From positions 1,488,001 through 1,552,000 of the forward strand of contig JANUBW010000001.1 in assembly GCA_024809215.1 (NCBI GenBank): a stretch of DNA of 64,000 bases, in the 5' to 3' direction. This DNA comes from Niastella sp. OAS944. Lineage in GTDB: Bacteria; Bacteroidota; Bacteroidia; Chitinophagales; Chitinophagaceae. Shown piece after piece: positions 34,228-43,346 of this stretch (position 1 is the first letter of the stretch; each line of letters opens with the position of its first letter). The notes beneath the pieces are model-generated. The model saw only the letters and a program-made list of their open reading frames with translations, was not told the origin of the DNA and did no database searches. The translations under genes and the position numbers were made by a program.

Positions 34228-34356
34228 ATAACCCATTGTTGTTGATGCATTGTTTTGCTGGTTGTAACCTGTTGAATTTCACCCATGCTGAAATAAACCA
34301 GTCTACCAGAACAGTATTTTTTGTAAATACCACATTCTCAATCAGAAACAAAGCAT

Positions 34357-34386
34357 TTTGAACATAAAACCAGTACCCTATATTTG
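34357..34386 (+). promoter_or_regulatory. Bacteroidetes -33/-7 promoter of the aminotransferase
   Basis: TTTG (34357-34360), 18 bp, TATATTTG (34379-34386). The -7 box is 4 bp before the ATG at 34391, so the mRNA may start at or just inside the start codon. Confidence 0.55.
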
Positions 34387-34390
34387 CGAA

Positions 34391-35584
34391 ATGCTAACAC
34401 TTAGTAGTCGCGGCCAATTGATGCCGCCATCACCTATTCGTAAACTGGTGCCTTATGCTGAAGCCGCTAAAAAGAAGGGGTTCAAGGTGTATCATTTGAA
34501 TATCGGCCAGCCCGATATTGAAACACCTGAGCAAATTCTGAATGCAGTACGCCATGCAGACTTTAAGGTGCTTGAATACAGTCACAGCGCAGGGAATGAA
34601 AGTTACCGCCGGAAATTGGTAACGTATTACAAAAAAGCGGGTATTGAAGTAGATCATACCCAGATCATAGTAACCACCGGTGGCTCTGAGGCCATTTTAT
34701 TTGGCTTTATGGCCTGCCTCGACCCCGGCGATGAAGTGATCATCCCTGAGCCTTTTTATGCCAACTATAATGGTTTTGCCGTTGCTGCCGGTGTTAAGGT
34801 AGTGCCGGTAACTTCACATATTGAAAGTGGTTTTGCGTTACCGCCTATTGCTGCATTTGAGCAACTGGTAACACCCAAAACCAAAGCGATCCTTATATGC
34901 AATCCCAACAACCCTACCGGTTATTTATATAGCCGTGAGGAAATGGAAACGCTGAAGCTGATCGTTAAAAAACATAATCTTTATCTGTTCTCCGATGAGG
35001 CCTACCGCGAATTCAGCTATGTAGGTGAGCCTATGAGCGCTATGCAGCTGGCCGGTATTGAGGAGAATGTAATATTGATGGATACCATTTCAAAAAGGTA
35101 CAGCGCCTGTGGCGGCCGTATAGGTGCATTGGTAACAAAGAACCAGCATGTACTGGATGGTGTGATGAAATTTGCCCAGGCAAGGTTAAGTCCGCCCTCA
35201 TTTGCCCAGATTTTAGGTGAAGCTGCTGTTGACCTGCCCGACAATTATTTCGATGGTACAAAAGCGGAATATAAAAAGCGCCGAGACGTGCTGGTAAAAC
35301 GGTTGAACGAAATGGAAGGTGTAACCTGCCCTAACCCGGGCGGTGCATTTTATGCCATGGCGCGTTTACCCATCGACGATTGCGATAAGTTCTGTCAATG
35401 GCTGCTGGAAGATTTTTCTTACAACGGAGCAACGGTGATGCTTGCACCTGCAACAGGTTTTTATGGCACACCAGGTTTGGGTAAGAACGAAGTTCGTTTG
35501 GCCTATGTGTTGAATGTAAATGATCTTAATAAGGCTATGGATTGTTTACAAGAGGCGTTGAAGGTGTATCCGGGAAAGAAATAA
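34391..35584 (+). CDS. PLP-dependent aminotransferase class I/II
   Basis: 397 aa from the ATG at 34391 (the promoter above excludes an upstream TTG; an internal ATG at 34421 is possible). Fold type I: substrate motif L-N-I-G-Q-P-D-I, N-P-N-N-P-T-G-Y, PLP-binding S-D-E-A-Y-R-E-F and the Schiff-base Lys in S-I/T-S-K-R-Y. Likely an aspartate- or alanine-type aminotransferase; the exact substrate cannot be told. Confidence 0.92.
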   Translation: MLTLSSRGQLMPPSPIRKLVPYAEAAKKKGFKVYHLNIGQPDIETPEQILNAVRHADFKVLEYSHSAGNESYRRKLVTYYKKAGIEVDHTQIIVTTGGSEAILFGFMACLDPGDEVIIPEPFYANYNGFAVAAGVKVVPVTSHIESGFALPPIAAFEQLVTPKTKAILICNPNNPTGYLYSREEMETLKLIVKKHNLYLFSDEAYREFSYVGEPMSAMQLAGIEENVILMDTISKRYSACGGRIGALVTKNQHVLDGVMKFAQARLSPPSFAQILGEAAVDLPDNYFDGTKAEYKKRRDVLVKRLNEMEGVTCPNPGGAFYAMARLPIDDCDKFCQWLLEDFSYNGATVMLAPATGFYGTPGLGKNEVRLAYVLNVNDLNKAMDCLQEALKVYPGKK

Positions 35585-35664
35585 GCATACCTGTTATATT
35601 TATCAGCGGCGTTATAGTGATGAACTATGGCGCCGCTTTTTTTGTGACTATTTGTTGTCGAAGA

Positions 35665-35877
35665 TCAAGGCCGCCCCAACAACGTTCCCACTACCTTGTA
35701 ATACCGGTTACTACTTATTTCATTCACCGTTTTATAATCGGGCGCAAAACCCGTTCCGCGGCACATTTCCTGTATAGATATCATTGCTTCGGGTTTGGTT
35801 TTTGAAGCCACTACCAGCTTTCTGCGCCGTTTGGCGCCCGCCTTACTTTCCTTAACGGTAACAATAAAATAAGCCAT
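35665..35877 (-). CDS. small basic protein, unknown
   Basis: 70 aa, Lys/Arg-rich near the N-terminus (A-G-A-K-R-R-R-K-L-V), with N-R-Y-Y-K-V-V-G at the end. No signal peptide, no recognised family. It ends 80 bp from the convergent aminotransferase stop. Plausible real gene because the frame is free of repeat words and has sensible composition, but not confirmed. Confidence 0.45.
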   Translation of the reverse strand: MAYFIVTVKESKAGAKRRRKLVVASKTKPEAMISIQEMCRGTGFAPDYKTVNEISSNRYYKVVGTLLGRP

Positions 35878-36065
35878 AATTCAGGTATTGATTTTGTTAC
35901 CTAAATTATTTATAAGTAAGCGGCTGGCCTTTCAGCCTGTATTTATTCTAAAAACAATAAACATTTACCTGTAAGAAAAGAAAGAAGCCCCTGTAGTATA
36001 ATATAAAAAAGCCCTGCATCGCATATGCATGCCAGCTTCATTCTACATTAACAAAAAAGTACCAG

Positions 36066-36105
36066 GCATCATGCATTAAACTTAACCAAGGTGAATGCAT
36101 GATGC
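36066..36105. repeat. perfect 12-bp inverted repeat in a 524-bp gene-free stretch
   Basis: GCATCATGCATT (36066-36077) and AATGCATGATGC (36094-36105), 16-bp spacer. The gap 35878-36401 holds no convincing gene. It also has GCATCGCATATGCATGCC just upstream (36019-36036), so the same word appears more than once. Possible small RNA, terminator or protein site. Confidence 0.5.
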
Positions 36106-36401
36106 GGGTACGGATTCAGGAAGTAAGCATTATTATATTTTGAAAGGATGATGAATTTTAAAAGAGGGGGCTGATAAAAATAACACCCCCGTTTTAAATC
36201 CAATATCCTTTGAATATCCTGCACCTTACAATCCAAATTACATACCAACTGTATTGCATTTCTACTCTTTCTTTAAAGTAATTTCTTACTAACGCTATTT
36301 CTTATTCTACGCGGCTTTCAAACATCGTATTATTACGAAGCCCCGGGCTTTTAAACTCATCAAGCCTGTTGACTAGCCTGCCGTTACCTATGAACTTAAT
36401 G

Positions 36402-37388
36402 TTATGAATCTGCGCCAATCAATAGCGTGATATGGTCTACAGCCTGTTGAAACCGTTCTTTCCAACTTCCGGTTATTTCTACAACGGGCAGGTTGGCTTC
36501 TTTAATTACCTGTCGATGGAAGGCATCTAATTTGTCCCGCTCCTCCTGGCTCAACCTTGTTCCATCCTGGTAGTACTCCACATCATTATTCAAATACAGG
36601 TACAGCTGTGCTTTATTGGAACGATAAATATCTTCGCTTACTTCCAGTTCTTTTTCAAAAGCATATTTACAATAAGACCTTGTTATATGAATATCGGTAT
36701 CAATAATAACCAGCGCACTGTTACCAGCAGCCGCTTCATCAATACGTTTTGCGTGTTCACGGGCAACCAGGTACAGATCATCGATGCTGAATACATTGGA
36801 ATCGGGTATCAGATCGCGGCCCGCTTCCAGCACCTTACTGCAATTAAAATAGGCGGCCAGGTTTTCGGTCAGCGTTGTTTTACCGGTTGATTCGGTTCCC
36901 AGTATCACTACTTTCAATGCCAGGTGGCGCCGTACAGCCCTGGGTACAAATGACCAGTTTGCCACCAGGTTATTTCGAACAGCCGTGGCCGAAACCGGTA
37001 CTTCGGTCTTTGACAGATCAAAAGGAATGTGCTGTATTTGCATAAACCCGGCCACATAATCGCCATAAGGCTCAGAAGTGATCAATAGTGAATGATGGGG
37101 TAACAATTGCATAAATACCTTTGCCCATACTTCGGATATGGCAGTGGAAGAAACGGAAGAATTGGGCAGTTCCGATTCAATATAATCGAATACCTGCACC
37201 TGTATATTCTGTTGGCCTGCGAATGTTTCGCTGATCCATGATTGCCGCAGCTCGCCTGGCACCGTTTCTTTATCACTCACGCAAATCAGTACGGTAAGAA
37301 AATCACATTTGCTCAGTGCAAAACGGATCATTGCCTCATGCCCTTTATGAAAAGGCATAAACTTTCCAAATACAAAGGCCTTAACCAT
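36402..37388 (-). CDS. nadR: NadR-type NMN adenylyltransferase / ribosylnicotinamide kinase
   Basis: 328 aa. The N-terminal nucleotidyltransferase has G-K-F-M-P-F-H-K-G-H (H/G-H motif, 8-17); the C-terminal kinase has the P-loop G-T-E-S-T-G-K-T-T-L (about 163-172) and downstream A-G-R-D. It lacks the HTH repressor domain of enterobacterial NadR, so it is enzymatic only. It phosphorylates nicotinamide riboside to NMN and adenylates NMN to NAD. Start overlaps the pnuC stop by 8 bp. Confidence 0.93.
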   Translation of the reverse strand: MVKAFVFGKFMPFHKGHEAMIRFALSKCDFLTVLICVSDKETVPGELRQSWISETFAGQQNIQVQVFDYIESELPNSSVSSTAISEVWAKVFMQLLPHHSLLITSEPYGDYVAGFMQIQHIPFDLSKTEVPVSATAVRNNLVANWSFVPRAVRRHLALKVVILGTESTGKTTLTENLAAYFNCSKVLEAGRDLIPDSNVFSIDDLYLVAREHAKRIDEAAAGNSALVIIDTDIHITRSYCKYAFEKELEVSEDIYRSNKAQLYLYLNNDVEYYQDGTRLSQEERDKLDAFHRQVIKEANLPVVEITGSWKERFQQAVDHITLLIGADS

Positions 37389-38013
37389 GTTTTAGTTTTT
37401 GATTCCAGTGATACAGTCCGTAAGATGCAAGGCCTAAAAATACCAGGTATTCAAGTGAAAGAAAATAAACCTGCTTTTTAAAATACAATACTACGCATAC
37501 CACATCGCCAATTATCCATAAAACCCAGTTCTCAATTTTCTTTCTTGCCAGTAATATGGTGGCCAAAATACTCGACACCATTATAAAAGAATCGGCGAAT
37601 GGATAAGAAGCCGCGGTTGCAAAATACGCCGGTAGTAATGTATGAATGTTACGGAACAGGTAACCAAAAGCTATTGTACCCATTATCATGGCAGCTATCA
37701 ACATCATTCTGCCGCGAAAAGAGGTGAATGAAACTTTCTTTTCTACCTTGTTCATCCGCCAGTTATACCAGCCATAAATGGTTACTATAAAAAAGTAAAC
37801 CTGCAGAAACATATCTGCATACAACTGTACCTGAAAGAAAAGAATGAAAAGGAAAAGTTCATTAATGATACCTGTTGGCCAGGTAAGTATATTGGCCCTT
37901 GAGGCATAGTATACTGATATAAGTCCAAACAATGTACCTATCAACTCAACATAGCTAACCGGGTAATTTAACACAGAAAAGGCTATGCTTTTTAAATCGA
38001 ACAAATGCATCAT
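37381..38013 (-). CDS. pnuC: PnuC-type nicotinamide riboside transporter
   Basis: 210 aa, about 7 membrane segments. Aromatic W-x2-W motif Y-G-W-Y-N-W and typical PnuC spacing; family members move nicotinamide riboside (or thiamine for PnuT). The adjacent nadR supports nicotinamide riboside. It overlaps the TonB receptor stop by 4 bp and nadR by 8 bp. Confidence 0.92.
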   Translation of the reverse strand: MMHLFDLKSIAFSVLNYPVSYVELIGTLFGLISVYYASRANILTWPTGIINELFLFILFFQVQLYADMFLQVYFFIVTIYGWYNWRMNKVEKKVSFTSFRGRMMLIAAMIMGTIAFGYLFRNIHTLLPAYFATAASYPFADSFIMVSSILATILLARKKIENWVLWIIGDVVCVVLYFKKQVYFLSLEYLVFLGLASYGLYHWNQKLKHG

Positions 38014-40004
38014 AAGGTATATTTTAAAGATGCATACACCGTAGTGGGCGCCTGCACAAAGTATTTTTTGCTGCCATCAACATCAACATAACCATTATTA
38101 AAGTAACGCACGTTGGTGATATTGTCGGCAAAAACTGTTAGCTGAAACCGGTTAAAATTATAGCCCACTCTTGCATTTAATAAAGTATAGCTTTTTACAA
38201 TGGCAGTGTTGGCAAAATCAATATATGATTGGTGCTGGTACCGTACAGAGGCTGCTACAGAAAAATTACGCCATGTATAGATAGCTTCCTGGTTAATGAT
38301 CACCGGCGGTGTAAGCACTGGATGGAACGACACCTTCTGCTCTTTAATACGGCTGTAGTTGTACGATGAATTGTTGACCAGCGTAAAATACCTGTTTACC
38401 TGCCAGGCAGCACTTAGCTCTATGCCAGTTCTGAAACTCTTCTCTACATTATTGGTAAGCGCCAATCCATTTGGACCGAATTTTCCATTCAGCACAATTT
38501 CGTTCTCAAAATTCATGTAATAGCCATTCAGGTTTATATTCCATGTTTTTGATTGAAAGCGAATACCCAGCTCATGTTCAACAACGTATTCAGCCGCTGT
38601 AGCCGAAAGCACGGGGTTACCAGCACTGTCGGCCAGCAGATCGTCATTACCCATGAACATATCATTACGTGTTGGTTCGCGGCCGGTACGGCCGATGCTA
38701 TAATACGCAACCAGGTCGGGTTTTATTTCAGCGCTTATCCCTGCCTTTGGATTTATAAATTCCCAATGCAGTTTATTTAAAGGAACAGTTCCTTTATAAT
38801 CAAATTGAGTATAGCGATACTGCACATCGGTAAAAAATGAAAACCAGCTAAAGGTGTATACCGCTTTAGCAAAAACACTTGCCTCATTTTTATAACCGGT
38901 ATTCCTATACAACCGGCCCAATGCTTTTTCGCTAAACGTATGCTGACGGTTATACACATTGCCATGAACGCCGGCCGTGAATTTTAACCGGTTCCAGGTT
39001 ACATTATAATTACTAAAAAAACCGGTGAGGTTCGACTGAAAGGCGTAGTTGTACAACTCATCGGTGGTTGGCAATCCTAAAAAATTGTTCAGGTTAAAAT
39101 CATAATTGCCATTCAGGTTTGAATAATACAGGCCCGAATACAAATAAGCGTTATAACCAACCTGCCACCGGTTAAGCAATTGAGTTTGCCATTGGGTGAA
39201 CTTATCTTTTTCATTCCTATTGGCGTTTGTTTTGGGATCGATAGCTATCAGCGAATCGGCCACACCTATCCAGGCCAGTTGATTGCGTTGATGACCGGCC
39301 AGTATATTCAACTTCCAGGAAGTTTTATCGCCCAACCAGGCGCCGCTTACAAAAACGGACTGGGAGTGATTAGAAGAATTATATTTATAGCCATCGGAAT
39401 AGACCTCAGAGCCTCTTACGTAAAGCGCTTTTCTATTTTTTACACCACTTTTGTATTCGCCAAATGCACGTAAGCTATTAAAGGAACCATAACCAACACC
39501 AAATGTAGTGCTGGCAGTATCGTACAGGTTAGGGGAGAAAAGCTCAATGCTGCCGCCATAACTGGCCACGCCATTTTTAGTAGTGCCTGCACCGCGTTGC
39601 ACCTGTATTTTACTGATAGAATTTAAGAGGTCGGGGAAATTGGAGAAATAGCCGCCCTGATCTTCAGGTTCGTTCATAGGAACGCCATCGAGGGTGATGT
39701 TTATACGGGTTTGATCAATGCCCCGCATTCTGAAATAAGAATAACCCTGGGAATTACCGGCATCGGAATAATTGGTAACGGCCGGTAATTGATTGAAGAT
39801 AAAAGAAGGCTCCTGCCCTACAGACTTCGCCTTTAGATCTTTTGAACTGATATTCTGAAATGTTACAGGCGTAAGCTTATCGGCCTGGTATGGAACAATA
39901 ACTTCTCCTAATACAGTGATAATAAGGTTACAGGAATCCTGGGCAAAAGAGCGCTTAACCAATATAGAGGCTACAAGAAGCAGCGCAAAAAATCTGATCA
40001 TCAT
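38010..40004 (-). CDS. TonB-dependent outer-membrane receptor, predicted NR uptake
   Basis: 664 aa. Signal peptide to about S-F-A-Q-D (20-22), plug domain with M-R-G-I-D-Q-T-R-I-N-I-T-L-D-G-V-P and R-G-A-G-T-T-K-N-G-V-A-S-Y-G-G-S, then a beta barrel with the terminal aromatic strand Y-A-S-L-K-Y-T-L. Its stop overlaps pnuC, so it is the outer-membrane step of the same pathway: import of nicotinamide riboside or a precursor. No TonB box of SusC type. Confidence 0.9.
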   Translation of the reverse strand: MMIRFFALLLVASILVKRSFAQDSCNLIITVLGEVIVPYQADKLTPVTFQNISSKDLKAKSVGQEPSFIFNQLPAVTNYSDAGNSQGYSYFRMRGIDQTRINITLDGVPMNEPEDQGGYFSNFPDLLNSISKIQVQRGAGTTKNGVASYGGSIELFSPNLYDTASTTFGVGYGSFNSLRAFGEYKSGVKNRKALYVRGSEVYSDGYKYNSSNHSQSVFVSGAWLGDKTSWKLNILAGHQRNQLAWIGVADSLIAIDPKTNANRNEKDKFTQWQTQLLNRWQVGYNAYLYSGLYYSNLNGNYDFNLNNFLGLPTTDELYNYAFQSNLTGFFSNYNVTWNRLKFTAGVHGNVYNRQHTFSEKALGRLYRNTGYKNEASVFAKAVYTFSWFSFFTDVQYRYTQFDYKGTVPLNKLHWEFINPKAGISAEIKPDLVAYYSIGRTGREPTRNDMFMGNDDLLADSAGNPVLSATAAEYVVEHELGIRFQSKTWNINLNGYYMNFENEIVLNGKFGPNGLALTNNVEKSFRTGIELSAAWQVNRYFTLVNNSSYNYSRIKEQKVSFHPVLTPPVIINQEAIYTWRNFSVAASVRYQHQSYIDFANTAIVKSYTLLNARVGYNFNRFQLTVFADNITNVRYFNNGYVDVDGSKKYFVQAPTTVYASLKYTL

Positions 40005-40036
40005 GGGGCTAAAGATAATCAGAAAATTATTCTACG

Positions 40037-41221
40037 CTAATATAGCAGAAAAGGCTGCATTTGTACTACCCAATCGCCCGGTGTAGTGTAAATCTTCAGT
40101 TCATTTACAAAAGAGGTTAAAGGAAGTTCGAAAAGCTGTTCTGCTTGTGGAATACCCGAAAGCAGATCGAGATGTTTTTTACCTGTAGGATTTACATGTG
40201 TAGGATAGGCAGCCCAGGCAAAGGCAGCCGGATGCAATTCTTTAATTATGCGAATTAGCAACCAGCCAACCGATACGGGAAGAAATGCCGCGGGGTCGGT
40301 TACATGCAGCATAACGCCATTACATTTTTGTATTGCATACTTACCTTCTGTTGGTGTAAATACAATGGGCCGTGCATATACGTTTGCAGAAATGGATGCC
40401 ACCAGCAAATTGAATAATTGCGCCGTTTCAGCTGCCTGCAACCAGGGTGCACCGGCAATACGAAATGGTGTGGCCGTTCCCCTACCCTCGCTAATATTGG
40501 TAGCTTCGAGAAAACAAAGACCGGGATATAAAAGCGCCGATTCAAAATTTGTAATAGCCGGTGACAGTGGAACAAATGAATAAGACCAGTCGGGGAAGAA
40601 CTGGCTTCTGTTCCAATGCTGACAGGCAATTACGTTCAATGAACAATTAATACGGCGAAACGCATTAAAATACCTTGCCAGTTCGCCTAACGTACAACTA
40701 TGCCTTACAGGTATTGACCAACGGCCTATAAAACTGTGGCAATTGGCTTCATCTAACAACGGGCCTTCTGCCAATGATAAATTACCGGAAAGTGGATTAG
40801 GTCTATCGGCAATGATCAACGGAATATTATTGGCGGCGCAGGCTTCCATTACATGGGTGAGCGTCCATAAATATGTATAGAACCGGCTGCCCACATCGGG
40901 GATATCAAAAAGCATAATGTCGATGCCGGCAAGATCTGTTTTTGTTGGCGCCAGTTTATCGCCGTATAAACTAATAACAGGTAAGCCTGTTAGCGCATCA
41001 GTAACATTGCCCATGGCACAACCATCGGCGCCGGTAGTATCTAAACCATGTTCGGGTGAGAATAATTGCACTACATTAAACGCATGCTGTAATAAAGCTA
41101 CCCGCGAGGGAACAAAATTGCCGGTTGTTGCGGCATGGTTGGTTACCAGCCCGATATTTCGGCGTTTCCAGTCGGGATCCTGCTTCAGCAGAACGTCAAT
41201 GCCATATTGTAAACGATGCAT
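40037..41221 (-). CDS. NamZ-like exo-beta-N-acetylmuramidase (DUF1343)
   Basis: 394 aa from the ATG at 41221, giving the family start (M-H-R-L-Q-Y-G-I-D-V-L-L). Upstream starts at 41281 (ATG) and 41323 (TTG) add up to 34 residues without a clean signal peptide. Seen: G-L-V-T-N-H-A-A-T, F-S-P-E-H-G and D-I-P-D-V-G-S-R-F-Y-T-Y; DUF1343 members release terminal N-acetylmuramic acid from peptidoglycan. It lies 32 bp upstream of the TonB receptor in the same orientation and may be in that operon. Confidence 0.82.
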   Translation of the reverse strand: MHRLQYGIDVLLKQDPDWKRRNIGLVTNHAATTGNFVPSRVALLQHAFNVVQLFSPEHGLDTTGADGCAMGNVTDALTGLPVISLYGDKLAPTKTDLAGIDIMLFDIPDVGSRFYTYLWTLTHVMEACAANNIPLIIADRPNPLSGNLSLAEGPLLDEANCHSFIGRWSIPVRHSCTLGELARYFNAFRRINCSLNVIACQHWNRSQFFPDWSYSFVPLSPAITNFESALLYPGLCFLEATNISEGRGTATPFRIAGAPWLQAAETAQLFNLLVASISANVYARPIVFTPTEGKYAIQKCNGVMLHVTDPAAFLPVSVGWLLIRIIKELHPAAFAWAAYPTHVNPTGKKHLDLLSGIPQAEQLFELPLTSFVNELKIYTTPGDWVVQMQPFLLY

Positions 41222-41334
41222 GAGGGAAAGTAGTGAAAAAAAAGCAATGCTGGTTGAAATGGGATCGTTGTTTGTTTGCATTGAAGGTTGTGCAGTTGCG
41301 GCGGGCTCATAAGTTACCTGCAATTATTTATTAA

Positions 41335-41945
41335 CAACTGCAACGACGCATAATACACTTGCAGCAAACTGTGGGATGCTTGTAAGGAACCGTTGCCCGT
41401 TGCATTAACATCATTGCTAACCTGCAATGAACGTTACAAACCTGCAATGACCATTGCAAGCCGATACATGACCATTGCCTGCTGTTTTTAAGTCAAAAAC
41501 AGCCTGCTACGAACCATTGCTCATTGAAATTACATGGTGTGCCGCTTGCAATGACTGCTGGCTCACCTGTAATGAGCCAAAAGCCGATGAAGTTTTATTG
41601 TTGCATGCGAGCTTTAGTTTGTTGCAAGTGAGCAATGGGTCATTTCAGGCAGGCAATGACCACTGCTCGGCTTGCAATGACCATTTCATTTTGCAACGAT
41701 CCATTGTTGGCTGACATTGGATCGTTGCAGGCTGCTGTTAAGGGTTGAGCCAACGACAATGATCATACAACGCTGTAACGAAGAGAAAGATCAGCGAGCA
41801 ATAAGGCAATTTCAATCAATCACCATCACTTGCAGCCAGGCAATAATGAAAAAACATCAAACAACGATCCTGTTGCATCAAACAACGGTACCGTTGCAAC
41901 CAGCAGTGGTCATTGCAAGCAGGAAAGGTTGCAATGTCGCGTTTA
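41335..41945. repeat. dense GCAATGACCATTGC-word repeat block
   Basis: The 633-bp gene-free stretch between the NamZ-like gene and the next gene is filled with words CCTGCAATGA, TGCAATGACCATTGC, GGCAATGACCACTGC, TTGCAACGATCCATTG and their reverse complements. It includes a perfect 12-bp inverted repeat TGCAACGATCCA / TGGATCGTTGCA at 41692-41703 and 41718-41729. No coding potential. Confidence 0.7.
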
Positions 41946-41956
41946 GCAAAACGATT

Positions 41957-42397
41957 TTATGAAATAACTTGTACAAATGGCTGCCTTACCGTTAGTTTTA
42001 CCCTCTTCCGGTAAGGAATAATTTCAGGGTGAAGAAAGATAACAAGCAGCAGTAACAAAATAATTCCACCATAAATAACAGTGCCCATCCAGATGCCTTT
42101 AAAGTTATCCACCTTAGCTTTGGTTTCGTAACCGGGAATATAGCGTATGGGAATAACCTCGCCTGTCTGTAAATGCAAACCACCGGGGCCAATAACCCAA
42201 ACAGTATCTTTACCGTTCCTAAACCAAAATTCTGAGTGCGGAAACCTGATCTGGTCAAGCGCCGGGCCAAGGCTTTCAAACGCAAAGATCCCATTCACCT
42301 TGCGCGATTGCATCAGCCAGATACATTTGTATGCCACTAATGGAATTACCCAAATAGAGATGAGCGCCAAAAAGAATTTTGTGCGGTGCATTATCAT
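41957..42397 (-). CDS. two-helix membrane protein, unknown
   Basis: 146 aa. Membrane helices near the N-terminus (about 8-30) and C-terminus (about 105-125) flank an extracytoplasmic domain with R-N-G-K-D-T-V-W-V-I-G-P-G-G. The layout recalls DUF3592-like proteins, but the match is not firm. A second ATG two codons in could be the start. No operon partner; it sits between the GCAATG repeat block and the AraC-type gene. Confidence 0.6.
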   Translation of the reverse strand: MIMHRTKFFLALISIWVIPLVAYKCIWLMQSRKVNGIFAFESLGPALDQIRFPHSEFWFRNGKDTVWVIGPGGLHLQTGEVIPIRYIPGYETKAKVDNFKGIWMGTVIYGGIILLLLLVIFLHPEIIPYRKRVKLTVRQPFVQVIS

Positions 42398-42514
42398 ACA
42401 AGAAATATTAAAGTGTAATATTATCCGATATAATAAATACTGGCGTGGGTTTATCGCCTGCTGAATATACGCGTAGCAGGTGGCTCTTAGTATATAGAGG
42501 ATCGTTAAAGTTTG

Positions 42515-43312
42515 TTAAATCCTGGAAGGCGCTACACCATATACATTCTTAAACGCATACGAAAAATGCGACAGGTCTTCAAAGCCAACTTCAAGATATA
42601 CATCAGAAGGTTTATTACCTTTTTCCTTGATAAGATAATAGGCTTCTTCCAACCGCTTTTGCAACAACCAGTTACCGGGGGATGTATGAAATGCTTTTTC
42701 AAAATCCCGTTTGAATGTAGCCAGGCTTCTACCCGTTAAATAAGCAAAGCGGTTGAGCCCAACATTAAACTGATAATGTTGCAGCATAAAGGCTTCCAGG
42801 TCAATCTTGCCCGGTTCGGTAAAATCGAACAGCACATCTTTTAATGCAGGTTCATACTTCAACAACAGCAATACCGCTTCCTTTACCTTCAACGACAATA
42901 AGGCCATATTCTCATCGGGCGGCATATTGCCATAGGGGATCAGCGATTCCATAAAGCTCTTATACAAAGGATGCGGTTTTAGCTGCACCAAATTGGGCGA
43001 GGTATGGGTTTTATCGGCTGTATAACCATGCTCAATACTCAGGCTTTTTAATGTTTCCTGGTCGAGTATAATAGACAGCGATTTAAACTCACCACCTGGC
43101 GGAGGTTGCTTTAAGAACTTTGCCAGCTGGTTCTTTTTTACAAACCTGAAATCGCCTTCCTTAAATATATGTTCGTGGTTACCATCATTCACCGTTAATG
43201 TACCGGCAATGTGATAACTGAAAACGTGGTCCTGAATAAATTGTTCACCCCCGCGACTCACCTGGTGGTAACAGGAGTAAACAATTTCAGGTTTTGACGG
43301 CTGTTGAGCCAT
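42515..43312 (-). CDS. AraC-family transcriptional regulator
   Basis: 265 aa. N-terminal cupin-like sensor with H-I-A-G-T-L-T and a C-terminal double HTH (about 170-260): F-A-Y-L-T-G-R-S-L-A-T-F-K-R-D-F and V-G-F-E-D-L-S-H-F-S-Y-A-F-K. It lies 34 bp downstream of an SDR gene in the same orientation and may regulate it. The inducer is unknown. Confidence 0.9.
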   Translation of the reverse strand: MAQQPSKPEIVYSCYHQVSRGGEQFIQDHVFSYHIAGTLTVNDGNHEHIFKEGDFRFVKKNQLAKFLKQPPPGGEFKSLSIILDQETLKSLSIEHGYTADKTHTSPNLVQLKPHPLYKSFMESLIPYGNMPPDENMALLSLKVKEAVLLLLKYEPALKDVLFDFTEPGKIDLEAFMLQHYQFNVGLNRFAYLTGRSLATFKRDFEKAFHTSPGNWLLQKRLEEAYYLIKEKGNKPSDVYLEVGFEDLSHFSYAFKNVYGVAPSRI

Positions 43313-43346
43313 AATAATTCAGATTAAAAATGCTTTGGGACAAAGT

